A stretch of DNA of 64,000 nt, from assembly GCF_900096975.1 (NCBI RefSeq), contig NZ_FMYQ01000001.1, forward strand, positions 186,001 through 250,000, written 5' to 3'. This stretch comes from Paraburkholderia lycopersici (GTDB lineage: Bacteria > Pseudomonadota > Gammaproteobacteria > Burkholderiales > Burkholderiaceae). The notes under the pieces were generated by a model. It ran no database searches. It was given only the letters and a program-made list of their open reading frames with translations, and had not been told where the DNA came from. The translations under genes and the position numbers were made by a program. Below, one piece after another: positions 46,628 through 57,739 of the stretch (the stretch's first letter is position 1; each line of letters begins with the position of its first letter).

Positions 46628-47530
46628 TCAGCGGGCGCGTCGGCCGCCGCGAAAGACCGTGACGTCGTCGTAAAACGCCGGGTCCTCGTTCTGCGCCCAC
46701 CAGCCCGGAATACCCAGGACCGGCAACGGCGCGAAGCTGCGTCCGTTGAGCACGGCATCGGCGGCGAGCGTCGCGCTCACGATCTCGTCGAGGTAGGCGT
46801 TGCGCAGCGCGCGCGGCCAGGTGAAATACGCGTCGGGCACCTCGACGACCCATGCATGCGCCGTGCACGCCGTATAGGGCGCGATCAGCTTTTCAAGCAA
46901 TGCATGCCCGATCACGCGGACTTCGCAGCGCGCCTCGCCGATCGTTTCCTCGAAGGCCGCTTCCCAGCCGCTGCGCCCCGTCACGAACAGCGCGCGCCAG
47001 TCGAAGTCGCGCAGCGCCGCGACGAGCCCCGCGTCCGACGACGCGTACAACACCGCGTTCTCGTCGAACAGCGTGAGCGCGTCGCGCACGCCGCCGCGCG
47101 TCGGGCCGACGCCCAGCACGTCGAGCGCCGCGGCCTGGCGCGCGTTCAGCGTCGACTTGATGCGCGGAAACGCGAACCAGGCCAGCGCGTTGAAGAAGTC
47201 GTGAAGGTTGTGGCGCGTCGGCACGCAGCCCGTCGCGGCGATATGCGCCTCGTAGGCCGTGCCTTCGGGCAGGTCGTCCTGCGCGATGAAGCGAAGCGGC
47301 TCGCCGCAGCCCGTGCTTTGGGCGGCGGCGCGCGCATCGGCGTTCAGCTCGCCGAGCCAGGCCGCATATCCTGCCAGCGCGGCCTGCTGCCAGCGGCGGC
47401 CGCGCGCCTCGTGCTGCGCGAACCACGGCCGCGCCCAGTCGATGTCGGCGAAACTGCCCGACGAGGTCCGGCGAGCGGCGCGCGCCGATGCGGTCGCAAC
47501 GACCGGCGCCCCCGTTGCGCCCGCAGCCAT
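46628..47530 (-). CDS. DUF3025-domain protein
   Basis: A 300-residue protein of the DUF3025 family, of unknown function. Conserved pieces are LRFIAQDDLPEGTAYEAHI, NLHDFFNALAWFAFPRIKSTLN, DALTLFDENAVLYASSD, and a C-terminal FAPLPVLGIPGWWAQNEDPAFYDDVTVFRGGR. The NLHDFFNALxWxxFPRxK block is the family signature. The ATG at 47530 is the likely start (the upstream frame is low-complexity shadow). It is 17 bp after pyrC on the same strand, so it is likely in the pyrC operon. Confidence 0.88.
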   Translation of the reverse strand: MAAGATGAPVVATASARAARRTSSGSFADIDWARPWFAQHEARGRRWQQAALAGYAAWLGELNADARAAAQSTGCGEPLRFIAQDDLPEGTAYEAHIAATGCVPTRHNLHDFFNALAWFAFPRIKSTLNARQAAALDVLGVGPTRGGVRDALTLFDENAVLYASSDAGLVAALRDFDWRALFVTGRSGWEAAFEETIGEARCEVRVIGHALLEKLIAPYTACTAHAWVVEVPDAYFTWPRALRNAYLDEIVSATLAADAVLNGRSFAPLPVLGIPGWWAQNEDPAFYDDVTVFRGGRRAR

Positions 47531-47547
47531 CCCCCGCCCCGCCACGC

Positions 47548-48603
47548 TCAGACGAGCTTCCAGGCGATCGACTCGCCCCCGCGCAGCGGCACGACGGGCG
47601 TGTCGCCCGCAACGACCTCGGCGGGCAGCGTCCACGTCTCGCGGCGCAGCGTGACCGTTTCGGTCGCGCGCGGCAGGCCGTAGAAGTCCGCGCCGTAGAA
47701 GCTCGCGAAGCCCTCGAGCTTGTCGAGCGCGCCCGCGTTGTCGAAGGCTTCGGCGTAGAGCTCGAGCGCGTGCAGCGCCGTGTAGCAGCCCGCGCAGCCG
47801 CACGCGTGCTCCTTCAGCCCCTTCGGGTGCGGCGCGCTGTCGGTGCCGAGGAAGAACCGATGATCGCCCGAGGTCGCCGCCTCCACGAGCGCCACGCGAT
47901 GCGTCTCGCGCTTGAGCACGGGCAGACAGTAATAGTGCGGACGGATGCCGCCCTGGAAAATCGCGTTGCGGTTGTAGAGCAGGTGATGCGCCGTGATCGT
48001 CGCGCCGAGCAGGCCCGGCGCGGCGTGATCGGCGCGGATGTAGTCGACGGCGTCTTTCGTCGTGATGTGCTCGAACACCACCTTGAGCGCCGGAAAGTCG
48101 CGGCGCGCCGGAATCATCACGCGGTCGATGAAGACCTTCTCGCGGTCGAACAGGTCGATGTCGGCGCTCGTCACTTCACCGTGAACGAGGAGCGGCATGC
48201 CCACTTCCTGCATCGCCTCGAGCGTTTTCGCGCACTTCCGGATATCGGTCACGCCGGCGTCCGAGTTCGTGGTCGCGCCCGCCGGATACAGCTTCACGCC
48301 GTGCACGAAACCGCTGGCCTTCGCGCGGCGGATTTCCTCGGGCGGCGTGTTGTCGGTGAGATAGAGCGTCATCAGCGGCTCGAACGTCGAGCCCGCCGGC
48401 AGCGCCGCAAGAATGCGCTCGCGATAGGCCGCGGCCTGCTCCGTCGTCGTGACGGGCGGCTTGAGGTTCGGCATGATGATCGCGCGGCCGAACTGGCGCG
48501 CCGTATGCGGCAGCACCGCGGAGAGCATCGCGCCGTCGCGCACGTGCAGATGCCAGTCGTCGGGGCGGGCGAGCGTGAGAGTCGTGGGGGAAGAAGCGTT
48601 CAT
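47548..48603 (-). CDS. pyrC: Dihydroorotase PyrC
   Basis: PyrC closes carbamoyl-aspartate to dihydroorotate in pyrimidine synthesis. This 351-residue protein is the E. coli-type (class II) enzyme: [12 protein letters not shown] (two His metal ligands), [27 protein letters not shown] (Lys that is carboxylated), [20 protein letters not shown], and LGTDSAPHP with the catalytic Asp. Its length is normal. It is the first gene before the DUF3025 gene. Confidence 0.97.
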   Translation of the reverse strand: MNASSPTTLTLARPDDWHLHVRDGAMLSAVLPHTARQFGRAIIMPNLKPPVTTTEQAAAYRERILAALPAGSTFEPLMTLYLTDNTPPEEIRRAKASGFVHGVKLYPAGATTNSDAGVTDIRKCAKTLEAMQEVGMPLLVHGEVTSADIDLFDREKVFIDRVMIPARRDFPALKVVFEHITTKDAVDYIRADHAAPGLLGATITAHHLLYNRNAIFQGGIRPHYYCLPVLKRETHRVALVEAATSGDHRFFLGTDSAPHPKGLKEHACGCAGCYTALHALELYAEAFDNAGALDKLEGFASFYGADFYGLPRATETVTLRRETWTLPAEVVAGDTPVVPLRGGESIAWKLV

Positions 48604-48923
48604 GGCAGGAATCTGGCGCGGCTAGAAAATGGACGGCGGAACGGACGGCGGCGCGCTCGCGCGAAAGCAGCCGGGCATTCCGGGCATATCACGCGAAAAG
48701 CGCCGCCCCGGCCGATGCGAAATGGCGCAAGCGCTGAGCGCACCGTCGCGTGCGCACGACAATTCGCGACGGCAGCGAGCCCTTCGATACAGGCCTGCAA
48801 TGCATCCGACAAATTTCGTATTGGCGCCCCGCAGGCCGGTGATATGCTTGGGAAATCATTATTGTACCGGGTCGACGGCCGGTCACGTCTGCCGCCTCAG
48901 CCGCATCACGCACCATCAGCACC
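48604..48923. other. Divergent gap between pyrC and the glutamine amidotransferase gene
   Basis: This 320-bp region carries the promoters of two divergent genes. A plausible plus-strand promoter is TTGGCG-N16-TATGCT (48821-48848), 76 bp before the amidotransferase ATG. I see no leader peptide, attenuator hairpin or riboswitch for pyrC. Confidence 0.5.
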
Positions 48924-49835
48924 ATGTGCCAACTACTCGGAATGAACTGCGCCGCGCCAACGGACGTCACGTTCTCCTTCACAGGATTCGCGGCGCGCGG
49001 CGGCGCCACCGATCACCACGCCGACGGCTGGGGCATCGCGTTCTTCGAGGACAAGGCCTGCCGCCTCTTCATCGACAACGAAGCTTCGGCGCGCTCGCCC
49101 ATCGCCGAGATGGTCAAGCACTATCCGATCAAGTCGCGCAATACCATCGCGCACATCCGCAAGGCCACGCAAGGCAACTGCGCGCTCGAGAATAGTCATC
49201 CGTTCCAGCGCGAGCTGTGGGGCCGGCACTGGATTTTCGCGCACAACGGCGACCTGCAGGACTTCAACCCGGTGATATCGGGCGTGTATCAGCCCGTCGG
49301 TACGACCGATAGCGAACGCGCGTTCTGCATGCTGCTGCAGGGCCTGCGCAAGGCGTTCCCCGGCGCGCAGCCCCCGCTCGACGAGTTGTTCGCCGCGCTT
49401 GAGTCGCTCACGCGCGAAATCACGCAGTTCGGCGTGTTCAATTTCCTGATGTCGAACGGCCAGGCGCTGTTCGCGCACTGCTCGACGCACCTCTACTATC
49501 TCGTGCGCCGCTGGCCGTTCTCGACCGCGCATCTCGTCGACGCCGACGTTTCCATCGACTTCGCCAAGTACACGACGCCCGAGGACCGCGTGGCCGTTAT
49601 CGCCACCGCGCCGCTCACCGACAACGAAGTCTGGACGCGCTTCGCGCCCGGCGACCTGCTGATGTTCCAGCACGGCGAAGTGATTGCGCAGACAAGCGTG
49701 CCGGTGCCGCAGAAGGTGCTCGACAAGCTCGCCAATCCTTCGCTCGACGCTTCCGCAAGCGCGGCGCGTGGGGCGGCGCGACCAGGCGAGGTGGACGCGG
49801 AGGCCGTGGCGGCCTTGCAAACCTGGGGCGAATGA
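48924..49835 (+). CDS. Class II glutamine amidotransferase
   Basis: A 303-residue Ntn-type amidotransferase of the YafJ/GATase family. Cys2 is the nucleophile, exposed after removal of Met (MCQLLGMNCAAPTDVTFSFTGF). Also seen are HHADGWGIAFFEDKA, SRNTIAHIRKATQGNCALENSHPFQREL and the WIFAHNGDL motif that binds glutamine. It lacks a synthase domain, so its acceptor is unknown. It is convergent with gltL, separated by a terminator. Confidence 0.93.
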   Translation: MCQLLGMNCAAPTDVTFSFTGFAARGGATDHHADGWGIAFFEDKACRLFIDNEASARSPIAEMVKHYPIKSRNTIAHIRKATQGNCALENSHPFQRELWGRHWIFAHNGDLQDFNPVISGVYQPVGTTDSERAFCMLLQGLRKAFPGAQPPLDELFAALESLTREITQFGVFNFLMSNGQALFAHCSTHLYYLVRRWPFSTAHLVDADVSIDFAKYTTPEDRVAVIATAPLTDNEVWTRFAPGDLLMFQHGEVIAQTSVPVPQKVLDKLANPSLDASASAARGAARPGEVDAEAVAALQTWGE

Positions 49836-49893
49836 AGGCGAGCGAAGGACGAGTGGAACGCGCGCGTTATCGCGCACGTCGCCGGCCGAAACG

Positions 49894-49923
49894 AAAAAGC
49901 CGCGCATCGGGCGCGGCTTTTTT
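49894..49923. terminator. Bidirectional terminator, amidotransferase / gltL
   Basis: GCCGCGC / GCGCGGC stem with ATCGG loop, flanked by five A and six T. Confidence 0.9.
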
Positions 49924-49952
49924 GCATCTGCGTTGCATGCGGCGCCGCAACC

Positions 49953-50678
49953 TCAGTGCAAGATCTTCGCGAGAAAGTCCTTCGCGCGATCGGACTTCGG
50001 ACTGGCGAAGAAGGCTTCCTTTCTGTCGTCCTCGACGATGACGCCCTGGTCCATGAAGATCACGCGATGCGCGACCTTCTTCGCGAAGCCCATTTCGTGC
50101 GTCACGCACATCATGGTCATGCCTTCCTGGGCGAGTTCCACCATCACGTCGAGCACCTCGTTGATCATCTCGGGGTCGAGCGCCGAGGTCGGCTCGTCGA
50201 ACAGCATCGCGATCGGATCCATCGACAACGCGCGCGCGATCGCCACGCGCTGCTGCTGGCCGCCCGAAAGCTGCCCCGGAAACTTGTCCGCGTGCGCGCG
50301 CAGGCCCACGCGGTCGAGCAGCTTCAAGCCCTTTTGCGTCGCCTCGTCCTTGCCGCGGCCGAGCACCTTGATCTGCGCGAGCGTGAGATTTTCGGTGATC
50401 GACAGATGCGGGAACAGCTCGAAGTGCTGGAACACCATGCCGACCTTCGAGCGCAGCTTCGAGAGATTGGTGCGCTTGTCGCCCACCGACTCGCCGTTCA
50501 CGAGGATTTCGCCCTGCTGGAACGGTTCGAGCCCGTTGACGGTCTTGATGAGCGTGGATTTGCCCGAGCCCGAGGGCCCGCACACCACCACGACCTCGCC
50601 CTTCTTCACTTCCGTCGTGCAGTCGGTCAGCACCTGGAACTGGCCGTACCACTTCGAAACGTTCTTGATTGAAATCAT
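49953..50678 (-). CDS. gltL: Glutamate/aspartate ABC transporter ATPase GltL
   Basis: ATP-binding subunit for polar amino acid import. The 241-residue protein has Walker [10 protein letters not shown] (34-42), signature [15 protein letters not shown], Walker B and D-loop [15 protein letters not shown], and H-loop CVTHEMGFA. Start [12 protein letters not shown] at 50678 overlaps the gltK stop by 4 bp. An in-frame ATG 22 codons upstream is not conserved. Last gene of gltI-gltJKL. Confidence 0.96.
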   Translation of the reverse strand: MISIKNVSKWYGQFQVLTDCTTEVKKGEVVVVCGPSGSGKSTLIKTVNGLEPFQQGEILVNGESVGDKRTNLSKLRSKVGMVFQHFELFPHLSITENLTLAQIKVLGRGKDEATQKGLKLLDRVGLRAHADKFPGQLSGGQQQRVAIARALSMDPIAMLFDEPTSALDPEMINEVLDVMVELAQEGMTMMCVTHEMGFAKKVAHRVIFMDQGVIVEDDRKEAFFASPKSDRAKDFLAKILH

Positions 50679-51355
50679 CTTGCGACCTTTTTCTGAAGAC
50701 CTTTTACAAGGCTCGACGCGACCACGCAAATCACGAAATAACACGCGCCCGCGAACAGTACCATCTCGACCATCGTTCCGTCACGGTCGCCGATATTGGT
50801 GGCCGTGCGGAAGAAGTCCGCGAGGCTGATCACGTACACGAGCGAGGTGTCCTGAAAGAGCACGATGGCCTGCGTGAGCAGCAGCGGCACCATTGCGCGG
50901 AATGCCTGCGGCAGCACCACATAGCGCATGGCCTGGCCGTAGCGCATGCCGAGCGCGAACGAAGCGTTCACCTGCCCGCGCGGCACCGCCTGAATGCCCG
51001 CGCGAATGATCTCCGAATAATACGCGGCCTCGAAGAGCGAGAACGCAACCATTGCGGAGGCCAGGCGAATGTCGATGTCAGGCGAGAGGCCGAGCAGATT
51101 CTGCAGCACCTGCGGCACGATCAGGAAGAACCACAGCAGGACCATGACGAGCGGGATCGAACGGAAAACCGTGACGTAGCCCTTCGCGAACCATTCGAGC
51201 GGCTTCACGTTCGAGAGCCGCATGAGGGCGAGCAACGTGCCCCAGAGAATGCCGATCACGATCGCGCACAACGTGATCTTGAAGGTGACGATCGCGCCCG
51301 TCCACAGCGTCGGCAGCGCGCCCGGAATGCCGCTCCAGTCGAAGTGATGCATCAC
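50675..51355 (-). CDS. gltK: Glutamate/aspartate ABC transporter permease GltK
   Basis: Inner-membrane permease of the HisM/GltK type, 226 residues, five TM helices. The conserved EAA loop is [39 protein letters not shown]. It overlaps gltJ and gltL by 4 bp each (ATGA). Confidence 0.95.
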   Translation of the reverse strand: MMHHFDWSGIPGALPTLWTGAIVTFKITLCAIVIGILWGTLLALMRLSNVKPLEWFAKGYVTVFRSIPLVMVLLWFFLIVPQVLQNLLGLSPDIDIRLASAMVAFSLFEAAYYSEIIRAGIQAVPRGQVNASFALGMRYGQAMRYVVLPQAFRAMVPLLLTQAIVLFQDTSLVYVISLADFFRTATNIGDRDGTMVEMVLFAGACYFVICVVASSLVKGLQKKVAR

Positions 51356-52092
51356 TTGCCTCCGATGTAGCCGGGCAGACGCGACTTCGCCTCGACCCAG
51401 CGCATGAGCGTCATGACGACGAGATTGATCAGCACGTAAGCGAGCGTGACCGCGATGAACGACTCATAGGTCTGCGCCGTGTAGTCGACGAGCTGGCGCG
51501 CCTGGGCGGACAGATCGAGCAAGCCGATCGTCGAGGCGACCGCCGAGTTCTTGAAGATGTTGAGGAACTCGGACGTGAGCGGCGGCACGATGATCCGGTA
51601 CGCGACGGGCAGCAGCACGTAGCGGTACGTCTGCCACTGCGTGAAGCCCATCGCGAGCCCGGCGGCGCGCTGGCCACGCGGCAGCGCGTTGATGCCCGAG
51701 CGCACCTGCTCGCACACGCGCGCCGCGGTAAAGAGCCCGAGACACACGACCGACGCCGAGAAGAACTGCACGCCGGGCGGCAACTGCTTGAACGCCGTGC
51801 CGAGCGACTGCGGCACGATTTCCGGCAGCACGAAGTACCAGATGAAGAACTGCGCGATGAGTGGAATATTGCGGAAGATCGCCACGTAAACCGTGCCGGC
51901 GCCCGCGAGAAATTTGTTCGGCATCGTGCGCAGCACGCCGAAGAACGACCCGACGACGAGCGCGATCACCCACGCGCACAGCGACACCGAGACGGTCACC
52001 CAGAGGCCCGAGAGGAGCCAGCCGAGATACGTGGTGGGTTCGCCCGTCGAGACCGGGCTGAGCAAGATGCCCCAGTTCCAGTGGTAGGACAT
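51352..52092 (-). CDS. gltJ: Glutamate/aspartate ABC transporter permease GltJ
   Basis: Partner permease to GltK, 246 residues. It starts [34 protein letters not shown] and has the EAA loop [42 protein letters not shown] site lies upstream. It is 81 bp after gltI, behind a terminator hairpin. Confidence 0.95.
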   Translation of the reverse strand: MSYHWNWGILLSPVSTGEPTTYLGWLLSGLWVTVSVSLCAWVIALVVGSFFGVLRTMPNKFLAGAGTVYVAIFRNIPLIAQFFIWYFVLPEIVPQSLGTAFKQLPPGVQFFSASVVCLGLFTAARVCEQVRSGINALPRGQRAAGLAMGFTQWQTYRYVLLPVAYRIIVPPLTSEFLNIFKNSAVASTIGLLDLSAQARQLVDYTAQTYESFIAVTLAYVLINLVVMTLMRWVEAKSRLPGYIGGK

Positions 52093-52105
52093 GAAGAGAC
52101 TCCAA

Positions 52106-52140
52106 CAAAAAGAACGGAAGAAGCAGCGCTTCTTCCGTTC
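52106..52140 (-). terminator. Intercistronic terminator between gltI and gltJ
   Basis: A perfect 13-bp stem (GAACGGAAGAAGC and its complement) with a three-base loop. On the minus strand it is followed by TTTTT. It lies within the gltI-gltJ gap. Confidence 0.85.
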
Positions 52141-52173
52141 CGTGCTAAACGCTAGCCGACCGGCGAGGCCGTT

Positions 52174-53067
52174 TTAGTCGATGGCCTTGTCGTTCGGGTT
52201 CTTGAACAGCGCCTTCATGTCGTCGCTCATCGGGAAGTTCAGGTTGAGGCCCTTCGGCGGAATCGGCGACTCGAACCACTTCTTGTAGATCGCCGTCGCC
52301 TCGCTCGAGGTCTGCACTTTGGCGATGGCGTCGTCGGCGACCTTCTTGAACTCGGGGTCGTTCTTGCGCATCATGCAGCCGTATGCCTCGCGCGACTGCG
52401 GCTGGCCCACGATCACGAAGTCGCCCGGATTGTTCGACTTGGCGCGCTCGCCCGCGAGTAGCGCGTCGTCCATCATGAACGCCACCGCGCGGCCCGTGGA
52501 GAGCGTCATGAACGACTCGCCATGGTCCTTCGCGCTGATGATGTTCATGCCCATGTTCTTGTCCTGGTTCATCTTGCGCAGGAGGCGCTCGGACGTCGTG
52601 CCCGCCGTCGTCACGACGGTCTTGCCCTTCAGGTCGGCGAAGTCCTTGACGCCCGAATCCTTCTTCGTCATGAGGCGCGTGCCGATCACGAAAATCGTGT
52701 TCGAGAAGGCGGCCTGCTGCTGACGCTCGGCGTTGTTCGTGGTCGAGCCGCATTCGATGTCGACCGTGCCGTTCTGCACGAGAGGAATGCGGTTCTGCGA
52801 CGTGATGGGAACGAGCTTGACCTTCAGGTTGGGCATGTTCAGCTTCTGCTTGACTGCCTCGACGATCTTCTCTGCGTAGTCCTGCGAATAACCGATCACG
52901 TTCTGCTTGTCGTCATAGTACGAAAAGGGAATCGACGACTCGCGGTGGCCGAGCGAGATGACGCCCGTGTCCTTGATCTTCTTGAGCGTGCCCGAGTCCT
53001 GCGCGAAAGCGCCGGTGGCAACGAAACCGAAGAGTGCGAGAGCGGCGGCGGTCTTTTTGATTGGCAT
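52174..53067 (-). CDS. gltI: Glutamate/aspartate-binding protein GltI
   Basis: Periplasmic solute-binding protein of the GltIJKL importer. The 297-residue protein has a signal peptide (MPIKKTAAALALFGFVATGAFA) cleaved before QDSG, and the family start GVISLGHRESSIPFSYYDDKQNVIGYSQDYAEKIV. The GGAG six bases before the ATG at 53067 favours this start over the ATG four codons upstream. First transport gene, 267 bp after gdhA. Confidence 0.95.
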   Translation of the reverse strand: MPIKKTAAALALFGFVATGAFAQDSGTLKKIKDTGVISLGHRESSIPFSYYDDKQNVIGYSQDYAEKIVEAVKQKLNMPNLKVKLVPITSQNRIPLVQNGTVDIECGSTTNNAERQQQAAFSNTIFVIGTRLMTKKDSGVKDFADLKGKTVVTTAGTTSERLLRKMNQDKNMGMNIISAKDHGESFMTLSTGRAVAFMMDDALLAGERAKSNNPGDFVIVGQPQSREAYGCMMRKNDPEFKKVADDAIAKVQTSSEATAIYKKWFESPIPPKGLNLNFPMSDDMKALFKNPNDKAID

Positions 53068-53202
53068 TTTTATCTCCATGGCTAGAACCGCGGCCAGTGT
53101 AGCAAAGTAATTATTCTGAAAGAATGAAGAGTGACCCTGGCACAACGCTTTTTCGCGCCGCCGCTGGTCGCGCGGGAGCCGCTTTTTCCCGGGCCCGAAC
53201 GT

Positions 53203-53243
53203 GCGAAGGCGGACGCCCCCTCGTGGAGGACGTCCGCCTTCGC
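53203..53243. terminator. Hairpin downstream of gdhA
   Basis: A perfect 13-bp stem GCGAAGGCGGACG / complement with a 15-base loop, about 90 bp after the gdhA stop. No T run follows, so it may be a stability element or a weak stop. Confidence 0.4.
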
Positions 53244-53334
53244 TGCGCCTTGGTGTGCGGCGCAAAAACTGCCGCTATTTCGTCATTGCATTGCGCGCCT
53301 CACCCGCTCGCGCGCGACGCGATCACGTTTGCAA

Positions 53335-54621
53335 TCAGGGGTACAGGCCGCGCATTTCGCGCGCCATCAGAATGCGCTTACATGCAACGATGAACGCCGC
53401 GGTACGCATCGAGACCTTCTGCTCGCTCGAGACCTGCCACACCGCAGTGAACGCTTCGCGCATCACGCGCTCGAGACGTTCGTTAATCTCGTTCTCGGTC
53501 CAGAAGAAGCTCGAGAAGTCCTGCACCCACTCGAAGTACGAAACGGTCACGCCGCCCGCATTCGCCACCACGTCGGGGATCACGAGAATGCCCTTGTCGT
53601 GCAGGATGTCGTCGGCTGCCGTCGTGGTCGGGCCGTTCGCGCCTTCCACGATGATCTTCGTGCGGATCTTGCCCGCGTTCTTTTCGGTGATCTGGTTTTC
53701 CAGCGCGGCCGGAACCAGGATGTCGGTTTCGACGCTCCAGAACTCGTCGTTCGCCATCACTTCGGCGCCCGCGAAGCCCGCCACGCCGCCCGTCTTCGCG
53801 ACGTGCTCGAGCAGCGCCCCGGCGTTGATGCCACCCGACTTGTAGAGCGAGCCCGTATGGTCCTGCACGGCGACGACCTTCGCACCCGCTTCCTGGAACA
53901 GGCGCGCGGCGATGCCGCCCACGTTGCCGAAGCCCTGCACGGCCACGCGTGCGCCTTCGATCGAAAGGCCGGTGCGGCGCGCCGCTTCGCAGCCGACGAC
54001 GAACACGCCGCGGCCCGTCGCTTCGCGGCGGCCGAGCGAACCGCCGAGCGTGATGGGCTTGCCCGTCACGACGCCCGTGGCCGTCTGGCCCTGGTTCATC
54101 GAGTAGGTGTCCATCATCCACGCCATGATCTGCTCGTTCGTGTTGACGTCCGGCGCGGGAATGTCGGTATTCGGTCCGATGATGATGCCGATTTCGCTCG
54201 TGTAGCGGCGCGTCACGCGCTCGAGCTCGCCGCGCGAAAGCGCGCGCGGATCGACGCGGATGCCGCCCTTCGCGCCGCCGTACGGCACGTTCACCGCAGC
54301 GTTCTTCACCGACATCCACGCGGAGAGCGCCATTACTTCGGAGAGCGTAACGTCCTGGTGATAACGCACGCCGCCCTTGCCGGGACCACGCGAAACGTTG
54401 TGCTGGACACGATAGCCTTCGAAGTGTGCGACGGTGCCGTTGTCGAGCTCGATGGGCACGTCGACGATCAGGATGCGCTTCGGACGCTTGAGCGTTTCGA
54501 GCCAGCGCGAAAGCGAGCCGAGATACGGCGCGACGCGATCGACCTGACGAAGATAGTTGCCCCAGGGGCCGAGGTCGTCAGCGTGGAGATAGGAGGGAAC
54601 CGACTGCGGTTGGGATGACAT
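53335..54621 (-). CDS. gdhA: Glutamate dehydrogenase GdhA
   Basis: Oxidatively deaminates glutamate to 2-oxoglutarate, or the reverse. The 428-residue protein has the substrate site [15 protein letters not shown] (catalytic Lys), GRREATGRG, and the dinucleotide fold [30 protein letters not shown]. The start at 54621 follows CGGAG. A LysR-type box lies upstream, and gltIJKL follow on the same strand, so the cluster couples glutamate uptake with its breakdown. Cofactor preference (NAD or NADP) cannot be told. Confidence 0.95.
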   Translation of the reverse strand: MSSQPQSVPSYLHADDLGPWGNYLRQVDRVAPYLGSLSRWLETLKRPKRILIVDVPIELDNGTVAHFEGYRVQHNVSRGPGKGGVRYHQDVTLSEVMALSAWMSVKNAAVNVPYGGAKGGIRVDPRALSRGELERVTRRYTSEIGIIIGPNTDIPAPDVNTNEQIMAWMMDTYSMNQGQTATGVVTGKPITLGGSLGRREATGRGVFVVGCEAARRTGLSIEGARVAVQGFGNVGGIAARLFQEAGAKVVAVQDHTGSLYKSGGINAGALLEHVAKTGGVAGFAGAEVMANDEFWSVETDILVPAALENQITEKNAGKIRTKIIVEGANGPTTTAADDILHDKGILVIPDVVANAGGVTVSYFEWVQDFSSFFWTENEINERLERVMREAFTAVWQVSSEQKVSMRTAAFIVACKRILMAREMRGLYP

Positions 54622-54648
54622 GAACGCTCCGATGGAACAAGTGGTGCC

Positions 54649-54678
54649 ATTGTCAGAAAACGCCCACGTGAAATCCAA
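54649..54678 (-). promoter_or_regulatory. Predicted gdhA promoter
   Basis: TTGGAT (54678-54673), 18-bp spacer and GACAAT (54654-54649) on the minus strand. The start site would be near 54642, giving a leader of about 20 nt before the ATG. Confidence 0.5.
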
Positions 54679-54695
54679 TGCCGTTTGTTCATCCC

Positions 54696-54716
54696 GTTAT
54701 GCTTTTCGTGCATAAC
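54696..54716. promoter_or_regulatory. LysR-type operator upstream of gdhA
   Basis: GTTATGC-N7-GCATAAC is a perfect dyad with the ATGC...GCAT form typical of LysR-family boxes. Its centre is about 64 bp upstream of the predicted gdhA start site, the usual place for the recognition site of an activator of this family. The LysR gene encoded next to it (54944-55894) is the obvious candidate. The rest of this gap, 54717-54943, shows nothing else. Confidence 0.65.
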
Positions 54717-54943
54717 GTCTTTGAAATCGAAAAAACGTGTCGCGGGCTCGTGTTTCAGCGTTGCCGGCCGCAGCGACCTGAGTGCGATGTCATCGTCGCT
54801 GCGCGCGAAATACGACCGGGCGATGTCGATGCGACAGCAACGGCCATGCCGCGCACGGCATGGCCAGCGCGGTCGACGGATATTCGATGGATGCCGCTTC
54901 CTGAGTTCGTCGGCCAGGCCGGCTGCCCTTGCGCCGCTGCGCT

Positions 54944-55894
54944 CTAGCGCTGCGCGAGCTCGGCGCTCACGGCATCCCACAGCTCGCGCAGGAGCGCCTG
55001 GCGCGCATCGTCGCCTTGCGTCGCGAGCTTGTCGCGGTAGAGGCGGATTTCCATGTCGAGCGTGAACTGGCCTTCCGGCACGCCGCGCGTGCCGCGGTCC
55101 AGGCGAATCAGTTCGCCCTGGGCGACGGCGTCTTCGACGGCGCTGTGCGGCAGGAACGCGATGCCGTGACCGGCCAGCGTCATCGCCTTGAGGCCTTCGG
55201 CCATATCGGTCTCGTAGACACGGTCCAGATAGAGCCGCGCCGGCGCATTGGCGACGATCACCTCGGTCATGCGACCCAGGTACGCATTCGGCGTATAGGA
55301 CAGATAGGGCGCGGGCGCGTCGGGCGTACCGGGCAGCGTGTAGCGCGCACGTCCCGCGCGCTGCGGCGCGGAGTACGGGCTGATCGACTCGATGCCCAGC
55401 GTGAGCGTGTCGTAGCGCGCGGGGTCGAGCGTCACGGGGTGGCTCGGGTGGTGATAACCCATCACGAGATCGCAGCCGCCCTCCACGAGCGAGAGCACCG
55501 CGTCGTGGACGTTCAGCGCGCGCAGGCGCGTGTGGATGCGGCCGAGCTTCGCCTCGATGCGCTGCAGCCAGCGCGGAAACAAGGTGAGCGAGAGCGTGTG
55601 CGGCACCGCGAATTCGATGGTCGCGGCGGGCGTGGCGGTATGACCGCGCAATAGCGTGCGCGCCTCGTGGAACTGCGAGAGCATGGCGAGCGCCTGCTCG
55701 TAGAAGACCTGGCCTGCCGCCGTGAGGCGGGTCGGATAGACCGATCGATCGATCAGCTCCGTGCCGAGCCACGCCTCGAGCGCCTGGATGCGGCGCGAGA
55801 ACGCGGGCTGCGTCACATGGCGCAGTTCGGCCGAGCGGCTGAAACTATGCGTCTCCGCAAGCGAAACGAAATCTTCGAGCCATTTGAGTTCCAT
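54944..55894 (-). CDS. LysR-family regulator, HypT/YjiE-like
   Basis: A 316-residue LysR-type protein. It starts MELKWLEDFVSLAETHSFSRSAELRHVTQPAFSRRIQALEAWLG; the KWLxDF and SQ/TQPAFSRRIxALE features match E. coli HypT/YjiE rather than typical LysR proteins, and the later LSLTLFPRWLQ, YLSYTPNAYLGRM and GHGIAFLPHSAVE also match in order. HypT senses hypochlorite through methionine oxidation; whether this homologue does is unknown. The position next to gdhA and a LysR box suggests that it regulates glutamate metabolism. Confidence 0.85.
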   Translation of the reverse strand: MELKWLEDFVSLAETHSFSRSAELRHVTQPAFSRRIQALEAWLGTELIDRSVYPTRLTAAGQVFYEQALAMLSQFHEARTLLRGHTATPAATIEFAVPHTLSLTLFPRWLQRIEAKLGRIHTRLRALNVHDAVLSLVEGGCDLVMGYHHPSHPVTLDPARYDTLTLGIESISPYSAPQRAGRARYTLPGTPDAPAPYLSYTPNAYLGRMTEVIVANAPARLYLDRVYETDMAEGLKAMTLAGHGIAFLPHSAVEDAVAQGELIRLDRGTRGVPEGQFTLDMEIRLYRDKLATQGDDARQALLRELWDAVSAELAQR

Positions 55895-57640
<1,746 letters not shown>

Positions 57641-57658
57641 TCGCCGCCGCAACGCCAT

Positions 57659-57692
57659 AAAAAAAGCGCCCGATTCAATCGGGCGCTTTTTC
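57659..57692. terminator. Bidirectional terminator, purB / gntK
   Basis: A 14-bp stem (AAAAAGCGCCCGAT and its complement) with TCA loop, lying between convergent genes, with T runs on both strands. Confidence 0.93.
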
Positions 57693-57739
57693 GTTTACGG
57701 CCGCCGCGTTCGCGGCAGCAAAACACGAAGAACGCGCAA

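Noticed and set aside
46301..47683. 460-codon plus-strand frame over rnpB and the DUF3025 gene
   Set aside because: Covers a structured RNA and a conserved protein; shadow.
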